Shown here piece by piece: positions 1-8,922 of a DNA stretch of 38,059 nt (position 1 is the stretch's first letter; each line of letters opens with the position of its first letter). A model generated the notes under the pieces. It had not been told where the DNA came from and searched no databases. It saw nothing but the letters and a program-made list of their open reading frames with translations. A program made the translations under genes and the position numbers. Origin of the DNA: Burkholderiaceae bacterium (GTDB lineage Bacteria > Pseudomonadota > Gammaproteobacteria > Burkholderiales > Burkholderiaceae_A); assembly GCA_018882785.1 (NCBI GenBank), contig VERI01000015.1:1-38059 (forward strand), written 5' to 3'.

Positions 1-191
1 GTGCAGAGCTCGGCTACCGCGAGCGGGTGGGAGACGTAGGGTTCGCCGGACTGGCGGTATTGGCCGAGATGGGCCTGATCGCTAAATCGATAGGCGGCCT
101 TGAGCCGCTCGCAGTCTTCGTCGTTGAGGTAGGCCCGAGCGCGTTCGATGAGCGGGCCTACGGAAACAGCCCGCAGAGCGGGACTGTTCAC
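1..191 (-). CDS. spoT: SpoT/RelA-type (p)ppGpp synthetase/hydrolase, N-terminal fragment
   Basis: This is the 5' end of a bifunctional (p)ppGpp hydrolase/synthetase of the stringent response; the rest lies beyond the window edge. Only 63 codons are visible. They contain the start of the HD hydrolase domain, with the conserved R-x-SGEPY-x-SHPLAVAEL stretch near residues 46-62. The GTG start directly follows the rpoZ stop codon (TAA at 192-194), and that stop also closes the frame upstream, so no earlier start is possible. The order gmk-rpoZ-spoT is the classical arrangement in beta- and gammaproteobacteria, which favours SpoT over RelA. The paralogue assignment is inferred from context, because the synthetase and regulatory domains are not visible. 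Confidence 0.9.
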   Translation of the reverse strand, partial: MNSPALRAVSVGPLIERARAYLNDEDCERLKAAYRFSDQAHLGQYRQSGEPYVSHPLAVAELC

Positions 192-395
192 TTAGATCGG
201 TACTTTCCTAAGCATTTCGCGGCCAACATGCTGTCCAGCAATCTCGCGCAGCGCAGTCACCGTGGGTTTATCACGCGATTCCAGCTTGGGGGATGCGCCT
301 TGTGCGAGCTGTCGCGCACGGTAGGCAGCCGCTAAGGCAAGTTCGAACCGGTTTGGAATGTATTGGAGACAGTCTTCTACGGTAATACGTGCCAT
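192..395 (-). CDS. rpoZ: RNA polymerase omega subunit
   Basis: The 67-residue protein is the omega subunit of RNA polymerase, which helps fold and hold beta-prime in the core enzyme and takes part in the ppGpp response. The start [10 protein letters not shown], the helix with N-R-F-E-L-x2-A-A-x-R-A-R-Q, and the segment [11 protein letters not shown] are diagnostic of betaproteobacterial RpoZ. Its length is normal for that group. It lies 24 bp downstream of gmk and touches spoT, so gmk, rpoZ and spoT are probably one transcript. No separate promoter or terminator is evident in the gap. Confidence 0.96.
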   Translation of the reverse strand: MARITVEDCLQYIPNRFELALAAAYRARQLAQGASPKLESRDKPTVTALREIAGQHVGREMLRKVPI

Positions 396-419
396 ATGCA
401 GTTCTCGATCTAGAGTGGT

Positions 420-1007
420 TTAGTCGGAAGCGCCTGCCGGCCAAGATCGAGAAACGAATGCTTCAAGGTCTCGAAGGGCAACGCTAAAGTCTTGATTTAT
501 AATAACATAATCGAATTCTTCGGCATGCGACATCTCTTCGGCCGCAGCGGCCAGTCGGCGTTGAATCACTTCTTCCGTGTCTTGGCCGCGTGCCCGAAGC
601 CGGGCCTCGAGCTCTGAGAGCGAGGGCGGCAGGATGAATACGCTGCGTGGTACCCGGCCGGGGTCGGAAAAGGTCTCACGGATCTGTCGGGCCCCCTGCC
701 AGTCAATCTCTAGGATCACGCTGCGCCGTGCAGCGCGCTGGCTCTGAATCCACTCTCGAGACGTTCCGTAAAAATTTCCGTGGACTTCGGCCCACTCGAG
801 GAATTCTCCGGCGTTCCGTTGCCGGATAAATGCCTCTGACGATGTAAAAAAATATTCCCGTCCATGCTGTTCACCGGGCCGCGGCGGGCGTGTTGTTGTA
901 GAAATCGACAGCGTCCAGTCGGGATGACGCGCCAAGAAGGCGCTGACCAGGCTCGACTTGCCCGCGCCCGATGGCGCGGCAATCATGAGCAGTCGACCCT
1001 CACTCAA
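420..1007 (-). CDS. gmk: Guanylate kinase
   Basis: Guanylate kinase phosphorylates GMP to GDP with ATP in the cytoplasm. The protein has the P-loop A-P-S-G-A-G-K-S at about residues 11-18 and the GMP-binding stretch S-T-T-T-R-P-P-R-P-G-E with the following G-R-E-Y-F-F. I chose a TTG start at 1007, whose codons overlap the yicC stop (TTGAGTGA). It aligns with the usual start 10-11 residues before the P-loop and gives 195 residues, close to the family norm of about 205. A start at 1037 would add ten residues and lengthen the overlap with yicC to 38 bp. The start is therefore moderately certain, the function highly certain. Confidence 0.95.
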   Translation of the reverse strand: MSEGRLLMIAAPSGAGKSSLVSAFLARHPDWTLSISTTTRPPRPGEQHGREYFFTSSEAFIRQRNAGEFLEWAEVHGNFYGTSREWIQSQRAARRSVILEIDWQGARQIRETFSDPGRVPRSVFILPPSLSELEARLRARGQDTEEVIQRRLAAAAEEMSHAEEFDYVIINQDFSVALRDLEAFVSRSWPAGASD

Positions 1008-1923
1008 GATTTTGTACCTGCTCGCGGATCTGTTCAATTAACAGCTTCATCTCGATCGAGATGTTGCTGAGCTCAATCGATGCTGATTTTGATCCTAGGG
1101 TGTTTGCCTCGCGATTCATCTCTTGGGTGAGAAAATCCAGACGCTTACCAATGCCGCGGGGAGAGCTGCCCGTCGCGGGCATGCATGCCTCGCGTGCTGC
1201 AGCGATATGTGCCCGTAGTCGATCCAGCTCCTCGGCGATGTCGAGCCGCAGCCCGAACATGGCCGCCTCCTGTCGGACCCTTTCCTCGAGAGCAGTGAGA
1301 CGGTCTTTTTCAAGTGCAAGGCCTCCCGTTGCAGCACCCAGCGCTTCACGAAGTTTTTCGGTAAGCCGATGCTGCTGGGCAGCGACTGCCTGCGGAACAA
1401 GGGCATGGGCTTTTTCACAGAGCTGGGCGAGTAGAACCAGTCGGTCTTCGATCGTGCGAATAAGTTTCTCGCCCTCGGCGAGCCGGTTGCGAATGAATTG
1501 CGCGAGCGCATCTCCAATGAGTTGATCGATCAGTGCGGTCCATTGCTCTGAGGTGAGCTGGGATTCGATGACCACCCCGGGAAGTTTTAACAGGTCGTTG
1601 ACTGAGAAGGGCGCGATCTCAGGATGATCGGCACGAATTTCATGGGCGAGTCGAAGCGCAGAGGACAGTCCTGCAGGATTAATTCGGGTCGCGGTGAGGC
1701 TCGTGTCTGATCGGCTGATGTTCAGACGACATTCGACCTTTCCCCGATTAATCTTTGCCTGAAGCCGATCCCGAAGCATCGCCTCGGCCCATCGGAATTC
1801 CTCTTGGAGTCGGGGGTGAAATTCAAAAAATCGGCTATTGACACTGCGAATCTCCAGGCCAAGGCGGCCGGATGGGCAGTCAATTTGCGCGCTGCCAAAG
1901 CCGGTCATGCTGGGGTGGGCCAT
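1000..1923 (-). CDS. yicC: YicC family endoribonuclease
   Basis: The 307-residue protein is YicC. The family was long of unknown function and includes members reported as endoribonucleases acting on RNA turnover. The start [10 protein letters not shown] fits the conserved S-M-T-G-F/Y-G opening, followed by [11 protein letters not shown] and R-L-x-E-E-F-R. The C-terminal part has [21 protein letters not shown], the strongest family signature, then an E-Q-I-R-E-Q-V-Q-N helix. An in-frame ATG 22 codons upstream would add a non-conserved extension and is rejected. yicC is divergent from rph with 64 bp between starts and overlaps gmk by a few bases. Confidence 0.94.
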   Translation of the reverse strand: MAHPSMTGFGSAQIDCPSGRLGLEIRSVNSRFFEFHPRLQEEFRWAEAMLRDRLQAKINRGKVECRLNISRSDTSLTATRINPAGLSSALRLAHEIRADHPEIAPFSVNDLLKLPGVVIESQLTSEQWTALIDQLIGDALAQFIRNRLAEGEKLIRTIEDRLVLLAQLCEKAHALVPQAVAAQQHRLTEKLREALGAATGGLALEKDRLTALEERVRQEAAMFGLRLDIAEELDRLRAHIAAAREACMPATGSSPRGIGKRLDFLTQEMNREANTLGSKSASIELSNISIEMKLLIEQIREQVQNLE

Positions 1924-1987
1924 CGGAGTCTTCTCGAAATTGAATGGGTCGAGGTATTGTAAGGGTCTCAAACAAAGGAAATTCAAC

Positions 1988-2782
1988 ATGACACAGTCAT
2001 CACAGCATGCGCGGGGTGCCGCCGCTTTGTCTCAGCCGCTTCGGCCCAGTGGCAGGCTGGCCAGCCAGCTGCGGCCGGTGAGCCTTCAGCGCCGGTACAC
2101 CAAACATGCAGAGGGATCGGTACTCGTGAGTTTTGGAGATACCCAGGTGCTCTGCACGGCATCAGTGGAGGAGCGGGTACCTGGGTTTCTGAAGGGCCAG
2201 GGCTCGGGCTGGGTCACGGCGGAGTACGGCATGCTGCCCAGATCGACACACACCCGTAGCGACCGTGAGGCGGCCAAGGGAAAGCAGAGTGGAAGAACGC
2301 AGGAAATTCAACGGCTGATTGGCCGCTCACTCAGGGCGGTCACCGATCTTAAAATGCTTGGCGAACGAACCATCACGATCGATTGCGACGTGATTCAGGC
2401 CGACGGTGGAACACGCACTGCCAGCATCACGGGGGCCTGCGTGGCACTCGCAGATGCGCTTCATGGCCTGGCGCGAGACGGTTTAATTCATCAGAGCCCA
2501 TTGCGAGAGTCAGTCGCGGCGATCTCGGTCGGCATATGGAAAGGGCTGCCCGTTTTGGACCTTGACTACGAGGAGGATTCCTCCTGTGATACTGATATGA
2601 ATGTTGTGATGACCGATGCTGGTGGCATTGTGGAGCTACAGGGTACTGCCGAGGGAGAGCCATTTTCGCGGGCACAGTTTGATGAGCTCCTGCTGCTCGC
2701 CTCTCAGGGTATCAGCCAACTGCATGAGTTTCAGCAGGCGTTGATTCAGGATCCAGAGAGACTGTCGGTTTTGGTGGAATGA
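1988..2782 (+). CDS. rph: Ribonuclease PH
   Basis: RNase PH is a phosphorolytic 3'-5' exoribonuclease that trims the 3' ends of tRNA precursors after the CCA. Family signatures visible are R-P-S-G-R followed by [40 protein letters not shown], and [18 protein letters not shown], which forms the phosphate/active-site region. At 264 residues it is about 25 longer than the E. coli protein, through an N-terminal tail rich in Ser, Gln and Ala. The chosen ATG has a good ribosome site (AAAGGAA) eight bases upstream. The stop overlaps the rdgB start (ATGA), indicating translational coupling. Confidence 0.96.
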   Translation: MTQSSQHARGAAALSQPLRPSGRLASQLRPVSLQRRYTKHAEGSVLVSFGDTQVLCTASVEERVPGFLKGQGSGWVTAEYGMLPRSTHTRSDREAAKGKQSGRTQEIQRLIGRSLRAVTDLKMLGERTITIDCDVIQADGGTRTASITGACVALADALHGLARDGLIHQSPLRESVAAISVGIWKGLPVLDLDYEEDSSCDTDMNVVMTDAGGIVELQGTAEGEPFSRAQFDELLLLASQGISQLHEFQQALIQDPERLSVLVE

Positions 2783-3468
2783 AATCGACCTGGGTATTGG
2801 CCTCGTCAAATGCCGGAAAGCTAAGGGAATTTGAGCAGGCGCTCGGGCCTGTGCTGGCTGAAAGAAATATTGCGCTTATCAATCAATCTTCTCTCGGCAT
2901 TGAGGCCGCGGAGGAGCCCCATGATTCCTTTGAGCAAAATGCGCTCGCCAAGGCACGGCATGCGAGTCGTCTGTCGGGACACCCGGCGCTTGCAGATGAC
3001 TCGGGAATCTGTGTGCCGATATTGGGTGGTGCCCCCGGTGTGCGTTCCGCTCGGTTTTTCTCGGATGCAGTCGCCCGTGCCGACCCATCCGAAGCCGACG
3101 ACATACACAAGATTCAATCCGCGAACGTCTCCATCGATGAAGCAAATCTCAGGTGGCTCTTACGCTGTGTGCAGCATGCCCTTGGTGGACAGCCTGCTGT
3201 TACGCATCAGCCCATGACAGAGGCAGGATTTCAGACTGTGATCGCCTTTGTTCGGTCCGCAGATGATCCGAATCCGCTTTTGGCAGCAGGCCACTGGAGC
3301 GGCCTGCTGCTATCAGCACCCAGGGGCAGTCAGGGTTTTGGCTATGACCCGATTTTCCTTGATCCTGTCCTGTCGATGACGGCAGCGGAGATGTCGCTTG
3401 AGCAGAAACGCCAGGTGGGCCATCGGGGCAGGGCGCTCGATGCCCTGCTGACAAGGCTTGCCCAGTGA
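2779..3468 (+). CDS. rdgB: XTP/dITP (non-canonical purine NTP) pyrophosphatase, RdgB/HAM1 family
   Basis: This enzyme hydrolyses dITP, XTP and ITP to monophosphates and keeps deaminated purines out of DNA and RNA. Motifs are A-S-S-N-x-G-K near residues 8-14, the metal-binding A-D-D-S-G near 72-76, [18 protein letters not shown], and G-H-R-G-R-A near the end, where most family members have S-H-R-G. The protein is 229 residues against roughly 197 in E. coli. The extra length lies between the A-P-G-V segment and the F-Q-T-V-I-A-F strand. It overlaps rph by four bases and hemW by four bases, so rph-rdgB-hemW form a tight operon. Confidence 0.94.
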   Translation: MKSTWVLASSNAGKLREFEQALGPVLAERNIALINQSSLGIEAAEEPHDSFEQNALAKARHASRLSGHPALADDSGICVPILGGAPGVRSARFFSDAVARADPSEADDIHKIQSANVSIDEANLRWLLRCVQHALGGQPAVTHQPMTEAGFQTVIAFVRSADDPNPLLAAGHWSGLLLSAPRGSQGFGYDPIFLDPVLSMTAAEMSLEQKRQVGHRGRALDALLTRLAQ

Positions 3469-4616
3469 TTCGGTTTGAGCAACTCCCGGAGCTGTCACTC
3501 TATGTCCACCTGCCATGGTGCGTACGGAAATGTCCGTACTGCGATTTCAATTCGCATGAGCTGAAAAGCCCGCTTCCTGAGCAGGCCTATATCGATGCTT
3601 TGATTCAGGATTTACAGTCAAGTCTTCCTCAGATCTGGGGTCGGCCGGTGGTCAGCGTCTTTATTGGCGGAGGAACACCGAGTCTTTTTTCGGCCCAGAG
3701 CATGCAGCGGCTGCTGTCGGAGATACGGTCCTTGGTGCCGTTAATTCCGGATGCAGAGATCACGATGGAGGCCAATCCGGGAACATTTGATGCTGAGCGC
3801 TTTGCCGGGTTTCGGGATGCCGGCGTGAATCGGCTATCGCTGGGCGTTCAGTCTTTTATGGATTCCCAGTTGCATGCCTTGGGCCGTGTGCATGATGCCG
3901 AACAGGCGCGTCGCGCAATTGCGCAGGCAAAGCCACTGTTTGACCGGCTTAACATTGATCTGATGTTTGGACTGCCCGGCCAGAGTCTTGAAGCGCTTGA
4001 GGCAGAGCTGGACATTCTGTCCGGCTTCGAGCCAAGTCATGTGTCGCTCTATCAGCTGACGTTAGAGCCGAACACGCTTTTTGCGGTCAGGCCACCGTCC
4101 GGGCTTCCCGACGATGATCTGCTCGCTGATATGCAGTCCTTGGTTATTGAGCGATTGGCGCAGCGCGGGCTTGTCCGTTATGAGATCTCCGGCTTCGCAG
4201 CGCCTGGACAGGAATGCCGACACAATCTGAACTACTGGAGTTTTGGTGACTATCTGGGCATCGGCGCAGGGGCCCATGGAAAGCTCTCCTTTGCCGACCG
4301 GATCGTTCGCACTGTGAGGCCACGGCATCCGGACGGGTTCATGCGACAGCCCGCGGAAGGTGGAACCGAGACGCCCGTTCGCCCGGAGGACCTGCCGTTT
4401 GAATTCATGCTCAATGCCCTTCGCTTGATTCAGGGTGTGCCCTCGGGCCGATGGGCACAGACCACGGGGATTCAGGTCGGATCCCATCCGTTTCTTCTCG
4501 ACCGGATTGGCCTCGCCCAGTCCCGAGGGCTGATGTCGGTAAGGCCGGATCGATTCCAGGCCTCGGCCCGAGGCATCGAGCTTTTGAACGATCTTCAGTC
4601 GCTCTTTTTGCCCTAA
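3465..4616 (+). CDS. hemW: Radical SAM heme chaperone HemW
   Basis: HemW is a radical SAM protein that binds heme and inserts it into respiratory enzymes. It was formerly mis-annotated as oxygen-independent coproporphyrinogen oxidase. The cluster motif is C19-x3-C23-x2-C26 followed by D-F. The fourth cysteine of true HemN (C-x-C) is replaced by Phe, which separates HemW from HemN. The GGGTPS motif for SAM binding lies near residue 68, and N-L-N-Y-W-x-F-G-D-Y-L-G-I-G-A-G-A-H-G in the C-terminal half is typical of HemW. The start is GTG overlapping the rdgB stop. Heme insertion may serve the cbb3 oxidase encoded 6 kb away, but this is inference. Confidence 0.95.
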   Translation: MIRFEQLPELSLYVHLPWCVRKCPYCDFNSHELKSPLPEQAYIDALIQDLQSSLPQIWGRPVVSVFIGGGTPSLFSAQSMQRLLSEIRSLVPLIPDAEITMEANPGTFDAERFAGFRDAGVNRLSLGVQSFMDSQLHALGRVHDAEQARRAIAQAKPLFDRLNIDLMFGLPGQSLEALEAELDILSGFEPSHVSLYQLTLEPNTLFAVRPPSGLPDDDLLADMQSLVIERLAQRGLVRYEISGFAAPGQECRHNLNYWSFGDYLGIGAGAHGKLSFADRIVRTVRPRHPDGFMRQPAEGGTETPVRPEDLPFEFMLNALRLIQGVPSGRWAQTTGIQVGSHPFLLDRIGLAQSRGLMSVRPDRFQASARGIELLNDLQSLFLP

Positions 4617-4625
4617 AACGGGTAT

Positions 4626-4642
4626 TGAACCATTTTGGTGCG
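4626..4642 (+). promoter_or_regulatory. Putative NtrC-binding site 1 upstream of glnA
   Basis: TGAACCATTTTGGTGCG resembles the NtrC dyad TGCAC-N7-GTGCA with two mismatches, one in each half. It lies just after the hemW stop and 40 bp upstream of the better site 2, centre to centre. NtrC-type enhancer sites usually occur in pairs, which supports the call. Individually it is the middle-quality member of three. Confidence 0.55.
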
Positions 4643-4648
4643 CGTATT

Positions 4649-4676
4649 TTGAAGCGATGCAATATTGCACTATAAT
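4649..4676 (+). promoter_or_regulatory. Putative sigma70-type glnA promoter overlapped by an NtrC site
   Basis: TTGAAG at 4649-4654 and a perfect TATAAT at 4671-4676 are separated by 16 bases. The -10 box sits inside the NtrC dyad at 4666-4682, so NtrC bound there should block this promoter. The arrangement mirrors the known glnAp1 design in enteric bacteria, where NtrC represses the weak sigma70 promoter and activates the sigma54 one. The function here is inferred from layout only. Confidence 0.55.
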
Positions 4677-4682
4677 CGTGCA
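4666..4682 (+). promoter_or_regulatory. Putative NtrC-binding site 2 (perfect dyad) upstream of glnA
   Basis: TGCACTATAATCGTGCA is a perfect TGCAC-N7-GTGCA dyad, the NtrC enhancer consensus. It is centred about 118 bp upstream of the start point expected from the sigma54 element at 4766-4781, a normal enhancer distance. The glnL-glnG two-component genes lie directly downstream of glnA. Confidence 0.75.
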
Positions 4683-4687
4683 TTAAA

Positions 4688-4704
4688 TGCACCATATTGG
4701 TTAT
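4688..4704 (+). promoter_or_regulatory. Putative NtrC-binding site 3 (half-conserved) upstream of glnA
   Basis: TGCACCATATTGGTTAT has one perfect NtrC half (TGCAC) and a degenerate second half, with the N7 spacing kept. It lies 22 bp from site 2 centre to centre, about two helical turns, which would favour cooperative binding on one DNA face. On its own this site would be weak evidence. Confidence 0.5.
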
Positions 4705-4765
4705 ATTTTTTAATTTTTATTTTATAAAAACATTCTAACTAATTGATTTTTCGTGATTTATGAGC

Positions 4766-4781
4766 AGGCACGGTTCTCGCT
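4766..4781 (+). promoter_or_regulatory. Putative sigma54 (-24/-12) promoter of glnA
   Basis: AGGCACGGTTCTCGCT keeps the essential GG-N10-GC spacing, with GG at 4767-4768 and GC at 4779-4780, and resembles TGGCACG-N4-TTGC with two mismatches. The start point would be near 4792, about 50 bp before the glnA ATG. Three NtrC-like sites lie 60-140 bp upstream, as expected for an NtrC-activated sigma54 promoter. Confidence 0.65.
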
Positions 4782-4842
4782 CATAGAGATCCATTGTTGG
4801 TTCGTTTTTTCCAGAATTGCTTTCACAAAAGGAGAAGTTGCT

Positions 4843-6255
4843 ATGCCTACCCCTCACGAAGTCATGAAGATGGTTGCCGATAATGAAGTGAAGTTTGTGG
4901 ACTTTCGGTTCACCGATACCCGCGGCAAGGAGCAGCACGTGACTGTTCCGGTCAGTCACTTCGATGAGGATAAGTTTGAGTCGGGCCATGCCTTTGACGG
5001 TTCGTCAATCGCAGGCTGGAAGGGAATCGAGGCCTCCGACATGCTGCTGATGCCGGATCCGAACACGGCTGTGTTGGACCCGTTCCGCGAGGAAGCCACC
5101 CTGAATCTGACCTGTGATGTGGTGGAACCCTCCGATGGCAAGGGCTATGACCGGGACCCCCGTTCGATTGCCAAGCGGGCCGAGGCCTACCTGAAGTCCA
5201 CGGGCATGGGTGACACCGCGTATTTCGGGCCGGAGCCCGAGTTCTTCATTTTCGATGGCGTGACCTGGAATGTGGATATGTCAGGCTGCTCGGTGAAGAT
5301 CAAATCCGAGGAGGCCAGCTGGTCCACCGGCATCGAATACGAGGGCGGAAATCTTGCCCACCGTCCGGCAGTGAAGGGTGGCTACTTTCCAGTTCCCCCG
5401 ATCGACTCATTCCAAGATATTCGCTCCGAGATGTGTCTGATTCTCGAGCAGATGGGTGTGCCCGTTGAGGTGCACCACCACGAGGTAGCGGGCGCGGGCC
5501 AGTGCGAGATTGGCACCAAGTTCAGCACCCTTACCCAGCGCGCCGACTGGACACAGATCCTGAAATACGTCGTACAAAACGTGGCGGCAAGCTATGGCAA
5601 GACCGCAACATTTATGCCCAAGCCGGTGGTGGGCGACAACGGTTCCGGAATGCACTGCCATCAGTCGGTCTGGAAAGATGGGCAGAACCTCTTCGCGGGC
5701 AACGGCTATGCTGGGCTCTCCGAGTTTGCGCTGCATTACATCGGCGGCATCATCAAGCATGCGCGCGCGCTCAATGCGATTACCAATCCAGGAACCAACA
5801 GCTACAAGCGTTTGGTGCCCGGCTTTGAGGCCCCCGTTAAGCTCGCTTACTCTGCCCGCAATCGTTCCGCATCGATTCGAATTCCTCACGTCAGCAGCCC
5901 CAAGGCGCGCCGCATTGAGGTCCGCTTCCCGGACCCGACTGCGAATCCCTACATGGCATTCGCGGCCATGCTGATGGCGGGACTCGATGGTGTAATGAAC
6001 AAAATCCATCCCGGCGAGGCCGCAGATAAGAATCTGTATGACCTGCCGCCCGAGGAAGACAAAAAGATCCCGACAGTCTGCTCATCGCTGGATCAGGCGC
6101 TCGAGGCCCTTGATAAAGACCGTGAGTTCCTTACCCGCGGTGGTGTCTTCAGCAACGACATGATTAATGCGTTTATCGATCTCAAGATGGAGGAAGTCAC
6201 TCGTTTTCGTATGACGACCCACCCGGTTGAGTTCGACATGTATTACTCGCTGTAA
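4843..6255 (+). CDS. glnA: Glutamine synthetase type I
   Basis: Glutamine synthetase condenses glutamate and ammonia using ATP and is the main route of ammonia assimilation. The 470-residue protein matches the GSI-beta length. Visible motifs include D-G-S-S-I-x-G-W near residues 50-57, the catalytic [13 protein letters not shown]/metal region, [10 protein letters not shown], and the adenylylation site N-L-Y-D-L-P-P-E-E with Tyr at about 399. The enzyme is therefore probably controlled by GlnE adenylylation. I chose the ATG at 4843 because AAAGGAGAAG lies just upstream and the product starts M-P-T-P-H-E-V. A 30-codon upstream extension is not conserved and would overlap the sigma54 element. 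glnL and glnG follow on the same strand. Confidence 0.98.
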   Translation: MPTPHEVMKMVADNEVKFVDFRFTDTRGKEQHVTVPVSHFDEDKFESGHAFDGSSIAGWKGIEASDMLLMPDPNTAVLDPFREEATLNLTCDVVEPSDGKGYDRDPRSIAKRAEAYLKSTGMGDTAYFGPEPEFFIFDGVTWNVDMSGCSVKIKSEEASWSTGIEYEGGNLAHRPAVKGGYFPVPPIDSFQDIRSEMCLILEQMGVPVEVHHHEVAGAGQCEIGTKFSTLTQRADWTQILKYVVQNVAASYGKTATFMPKPVVGDNGSGMHCHQSVWKDGQNLFAGNGYAGLSEFALHYIGGIIKHARALNAITNPGTNSYKRLVPGFEAPVKLAYSARNRSASIRIPHVSSPKARRIEVRFPDPTANPYMAFAAMLMAGLDGVMNKIHPGEAADKNLYDLPPEEDKKIPTVCSSLDQALEALDKDREFLTRGGVFSNDMINAFIDLKMEEVTRFRMTTHPVEFDMYYSL

Positions 6256-6295
6256 CCGGGGCCTTTCCCCTGATCGTGCCGCTCTTTGGTCTGAT

Positions 6296-7360
6296 GTGAG
6301 CGCCCGGCGATTTCGCAGCCTTGATCTGATTGCCACTGCGGTGGTGATTCTGGATCAGGGGCTGCGGGTCCACCACATCAATCAGCCTGCAGAGGCCCTG
6401 TTTGGGGTCTCGAGCCGGCAGCTGGAGGGCGCCTGTCTGATGGATGTGCTTGAGGTTGCACCGGAGGTTGAGCAGATGTTGAGAGAAGCATCAGAGCAAC
6501 TGTTTGAATCCAAGCGACAGCAGTGCGATTGGCCTTTGGCGATGCGCGGGCCTGTGGAGTTCGATGCCACTGTAACGGTTCATCCCGAGGAGGAGGGCCT
6601 GATGCTGAGCCTGGAGCTGAGAGAAATTGCCCAGCAGCGCAAGGCCGACCGAGAGGTGCATCAGGCGGATCTCACCCATGCCAACAAAGAGATGTTGCGT
6701 AACCTTGCCCACGAGATCAAAAACCCCCTCGGGGGTGTCCGGGGGGCTGCCCAGCTCTTAGATCGTGAGCTGCCCAGTGATGAGCTGCGCGAGTACACCC
6801 AGGTGATCATCAAGGAGGCAGACCGGCTCCAGGGGCTGGTGGATCAGATGCTTGCTCCCCATCGGCGGCTTCGGGTGATGGAGTCTGTGAATATCCACGA
6901 GGTCTGCGAGCGTGTGCGGAGCCTCATGCTGGCTGAATTTACCAGCGGACTTGTCATTCGACGGGACTATGACATCAGCATTCCAGAGATCCGTGGCGAC
7001 CGAGAGCAGCTGATTCAGGTTGTGCTGAATGTGGTGCGTAACGCCGCTGAGGCCTTACACGGCGAGGGCGAGGTTGTGCTCCGGTCCCGGGTCTCGCGGC
7101 AGGTCACGATCGCGAAGAAACGGTATCGGCTTGCATTGGATCTGCACGTGATCGATAACGGACCGGGTATTCCAGAAGAGCTTCGCGAACGGGTGTTTTA
7201 TCCGCTCGTGACAGGCCGTGCGCAGGGCCATGGACTTGGACTCACGCTTGCACAGAGTTATGTGCATCAGCATGGCGGTGTCATCGATGTGGAAAGCCGC
7301 CCCGGCTATACCGACTTTCTGATTCGCATTCCTATCGAAACGGAGAGGCTCGCGTCATGA
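6296..7360 (+). CDS. glnL: Nitrogen regulation sensor histidine kinase NtrB (GlnL)
   Basis: NtrB phosphorylates and dephosphorylates NtrC according to the PII signal of nitrogen status. It is cytoplasmic and has no membrane segment. An N-terminal PAS domain (L-I-A-T-A-V-V-I-L-D, then N-Q-P-A-E-A-L-F-G) precedes the H-box N-L-A-H-E-I-K-N-P-L-G-G, whose His is residue 139 if translation starts at the GTG at 6296. The N-box is V-L-N-V-V-R-N-A-A-E-A and the G-box D-N-G-P-G-I-P with G-H-G-L-G-L-T-L. The GTG start gives 354 residues, close to the family length. An ATG at 6227 would overlap the end of glnA and is less likely. A short GGGG/CCCC hairpin (6258-6270) separates it from glnA. Confidence 0.94.
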   Translation: MSARRFRSLDLIATAVVILDQGLRVHHINQPAEALFGVSSRQLEGACLMDVLEVAPEVEQMLREASEQLFESKRQQCDWPLAMRGPVEFDATVTVHPEEEGLMLSLELREIAQQRKADREVHQADLTHANKEMLRNLAHEIKNPLGGVRGAAQLLDRELPSDELREYTQVIIKEADRLQGLVDQMLAPHRRLRVMESVNIHEVCERVRSLMLAEFTSGLVIRRDYDISIPEIRGDREQLIQVVLNVVRNAAEALHGEGEVVLRSRVSRQVTIAKKRYRLALDLHVIDNGPGIPEELRERVFYPLVTGRAQGHGLGLTLAQSYVHQHGGVIDVESRPGYTDFLIRIPIETERLAS

Positions 7361-8871
7361 AACCCGTTTGGATCATTGACGACGATCAGTCCATTCGTTG
7401 GGTGCTGGAAAAGGCATTGAGTAAGCAGCAAGTGCCTTGCCGCGTGTTTTCAGATGCCCATTCGGCGCTTGATGCGCTGGATTCCGAGCAGCCCCAGGTC
7501 CTGGTCTCGGATATCCGCATGCCGGGCGACTCCGGATTTGATCTTCTGGAGCGGGTGAAACAGCGCTGGCCCGATATTCCCGTCATTGTCATGACTGCAT
7601 ACTCAGATTTAGACAGTGCAGTGTCTGCCTTTCAGGGTGGTGCCTTTGAGTATCTCCCCAAGCCGTTTGATGTGGACGCTGCCGTCACCCTGATCCGCCG
7701 CGCGCTGGCCGATGGAACGCCAGCGGCCGGACATGGGGCCGGGGTATCCATGGAGACGCTTCCAGAGTTGCTCGGCCAGGCATCGGTCATGCAGGACATG
7801 TTTCGCGCGATCGGCCGCCTCAGCCAGTCCAGTGCCACGGTGCTCATAACAGGCGAGTCAGGCACGGGTAAAGAACTGGTGGCACGGGCGCTTCATCGTC
7901 ATAGCCCGCGAGCCAAGATGGCATTTGTTGCGCTTAACACGGCAGCAATTCCGCGTGACCTGCTGGAGTCTGAGCTCTTTGGTCATGAACGCGGTGCGTT
8001 CACTGGCGCCCAGAGCACCCGTCGCGGCCGGTTCGAGCAGGCCGAAGGCGGCACCCTTTTTCTGGATGAAATTGGGGATATGCCGCTTGATCTGCAGACG
8101 CGTCTCTTGCGCGTTCTTTCCGATGGGCACTACTACCGAGTGGGCGGACATGCACCTCTGAAGGCTGATGTTCGGGTGATTGCAGCAACACACCAGGATC
8201 TCGAATCACGCGTCAGGGCAGGGCAGTTTCGAGAGGATCTGTTCCATCGGCTAAATGTCATCCGTTTAAAGCTGCCTCCGCTCAGAGAGCGTCGTGATGA
8301 CATTCCATTGTTGATCCGTCATTTTCTGAAAAAGAGTGCGCAGGATCTCAAGGTCGAGACGAAGCAGCTTTCCGCAGAGGCGATGGCAGCTGTCACGCAG
8401 ATGTCTTTTCCGGGTAATGTGCGACAGCTTGAAAACCTCTGCCATTGGCTCACGGTGATGGCGCCTGGGCAGGTGGTGCGCGTGGAGGATCTTCCCGAGG
8501 AAGCGCAGCGTCCAGCAGCGGTACAGGGGTTGGCGCCAGTCGCACAGCAGGACAGTCCGCCGCGGTCAGCCGCAGGAATCGAGACCGCAGGCGTTGCTGT
8601 TATCGGCGCTTCGGCGATTGTCGATGGTGCTGCTGCACAGGCTTGGCAGGAGTTGTTGCGTCAGGAAGTTGCCAGGGCGCTGTCGGCCAATGATCCTTTG
8701 CCTGCCGAGGGCCGTATGCACGCATGGGCAAAAGAATTCGAGACGGCGGTTCTGGCAGTTGCCTTGCGGCATACCCGCGGACGCAGAATTGAGGCTGCGC
8801 AGTTACTCGGAATCGGCCGCAACACGATGACCCGTAAGATTGCAGAGCTTCATTTGGAGGATGACATCTAG
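7357..8871 (+). CDS. glnG: Nitrogen regulation response regulator NtrC (GlnG)
   Basis: NtrC is the sigma54-dependent activator of nitrogen-limitation genes. Domain order is complete. A receiver with D-D-D near 8-10, phospho-acceptor Asp52 in V-S-D-I-R-M-P and Lys in L-P-K-P-F is followed by an AAA+ domain with Walker A G-E-S-G-T-G-K-E, the sigma54-contact loop G-A-F-T-G-A and Walker B G-G-T-L-F-L-D-E. The C-terminal Fis-type helix-turn-helix contains [19 protein letters not shown]. Its ATG overlaps the glnL stop (ATGA). At 504 residues it is about 35 longer than E. coli NtrC because of an Ala/Gln/Pro-rich linker before the DNA-binding domain. Confidence 0.96.
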   Translation: MKPVWIIDDDQSIRWVLEKALSKQQVPCRVFSDAHSALDALDSEQPQVLVSDIRMPGDSGFDLLERVKQRWPDIPVIVMTAYSDLDSAVSAFQGGAFEYLPKPFDVDAAVTLIRRALADGTPAAGHGAGVSMETLPELLGQASVMQDMFRAIGRLSQSSATVLITGESGTGKELVARALHRHSPRAKMAFVALNTAAIPRDLLESELFGHERGAFTGAQSTRRGRFEQAEGGTLFLDEIGDMPLDLQTRLLRVLSDGHYYRVGGHAPLKADVRVIAATHQDLESRVRAGQFREDLFHRLNVIRLKLPPLRERRDDIPLLIRHFLKKSAQDLKVETKQLSAEAMAAVTQMSFPGNVRQLENLCHWLTVMAPGQVVRVEDLPEEAQRPAAVQGLAPVAQQDSPPRSAAGIETAGVAVIGASAIVDGAAAQAWQELLRQEVARALSANDPLPAEGRMHAWAKEFETAVLAVALRHTRGRRIEAAQLLGIGRNTMTRKIAELHLEDDI

Positions 8872-8922
8872 GGTTTTTTTCCTTTATGATGCCGATAGGG
8901 ATGGCACATAGAGATAACAACG

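Noticed and set aside
27-335. Plus-strand open frame of 102 codons at the left edge
   Set aside because: It is antisense to rpoZ and spoT, both clearly recognisable.
3465-4616. Oxygen-independent coproporphyrinogen III oxidase (hemN)
   Set aside because: The fourth Cys of the HemN cluster motif is Phe here, and length and C-terminal motifs fit HemW.
4062-4670. Minus-strand open frame of about 200 codons within hemW
   Set aside because: No recognisable protein, no ribosome site, and entirely antisense to a well-conserved gene; it also runs into the glnA regulatory region.
5407-6009. Minus-strand open frame of 200 codons within glnA
   Set aside because: It is a codon-bias shadow of a highly conserved gene, with no domain features.
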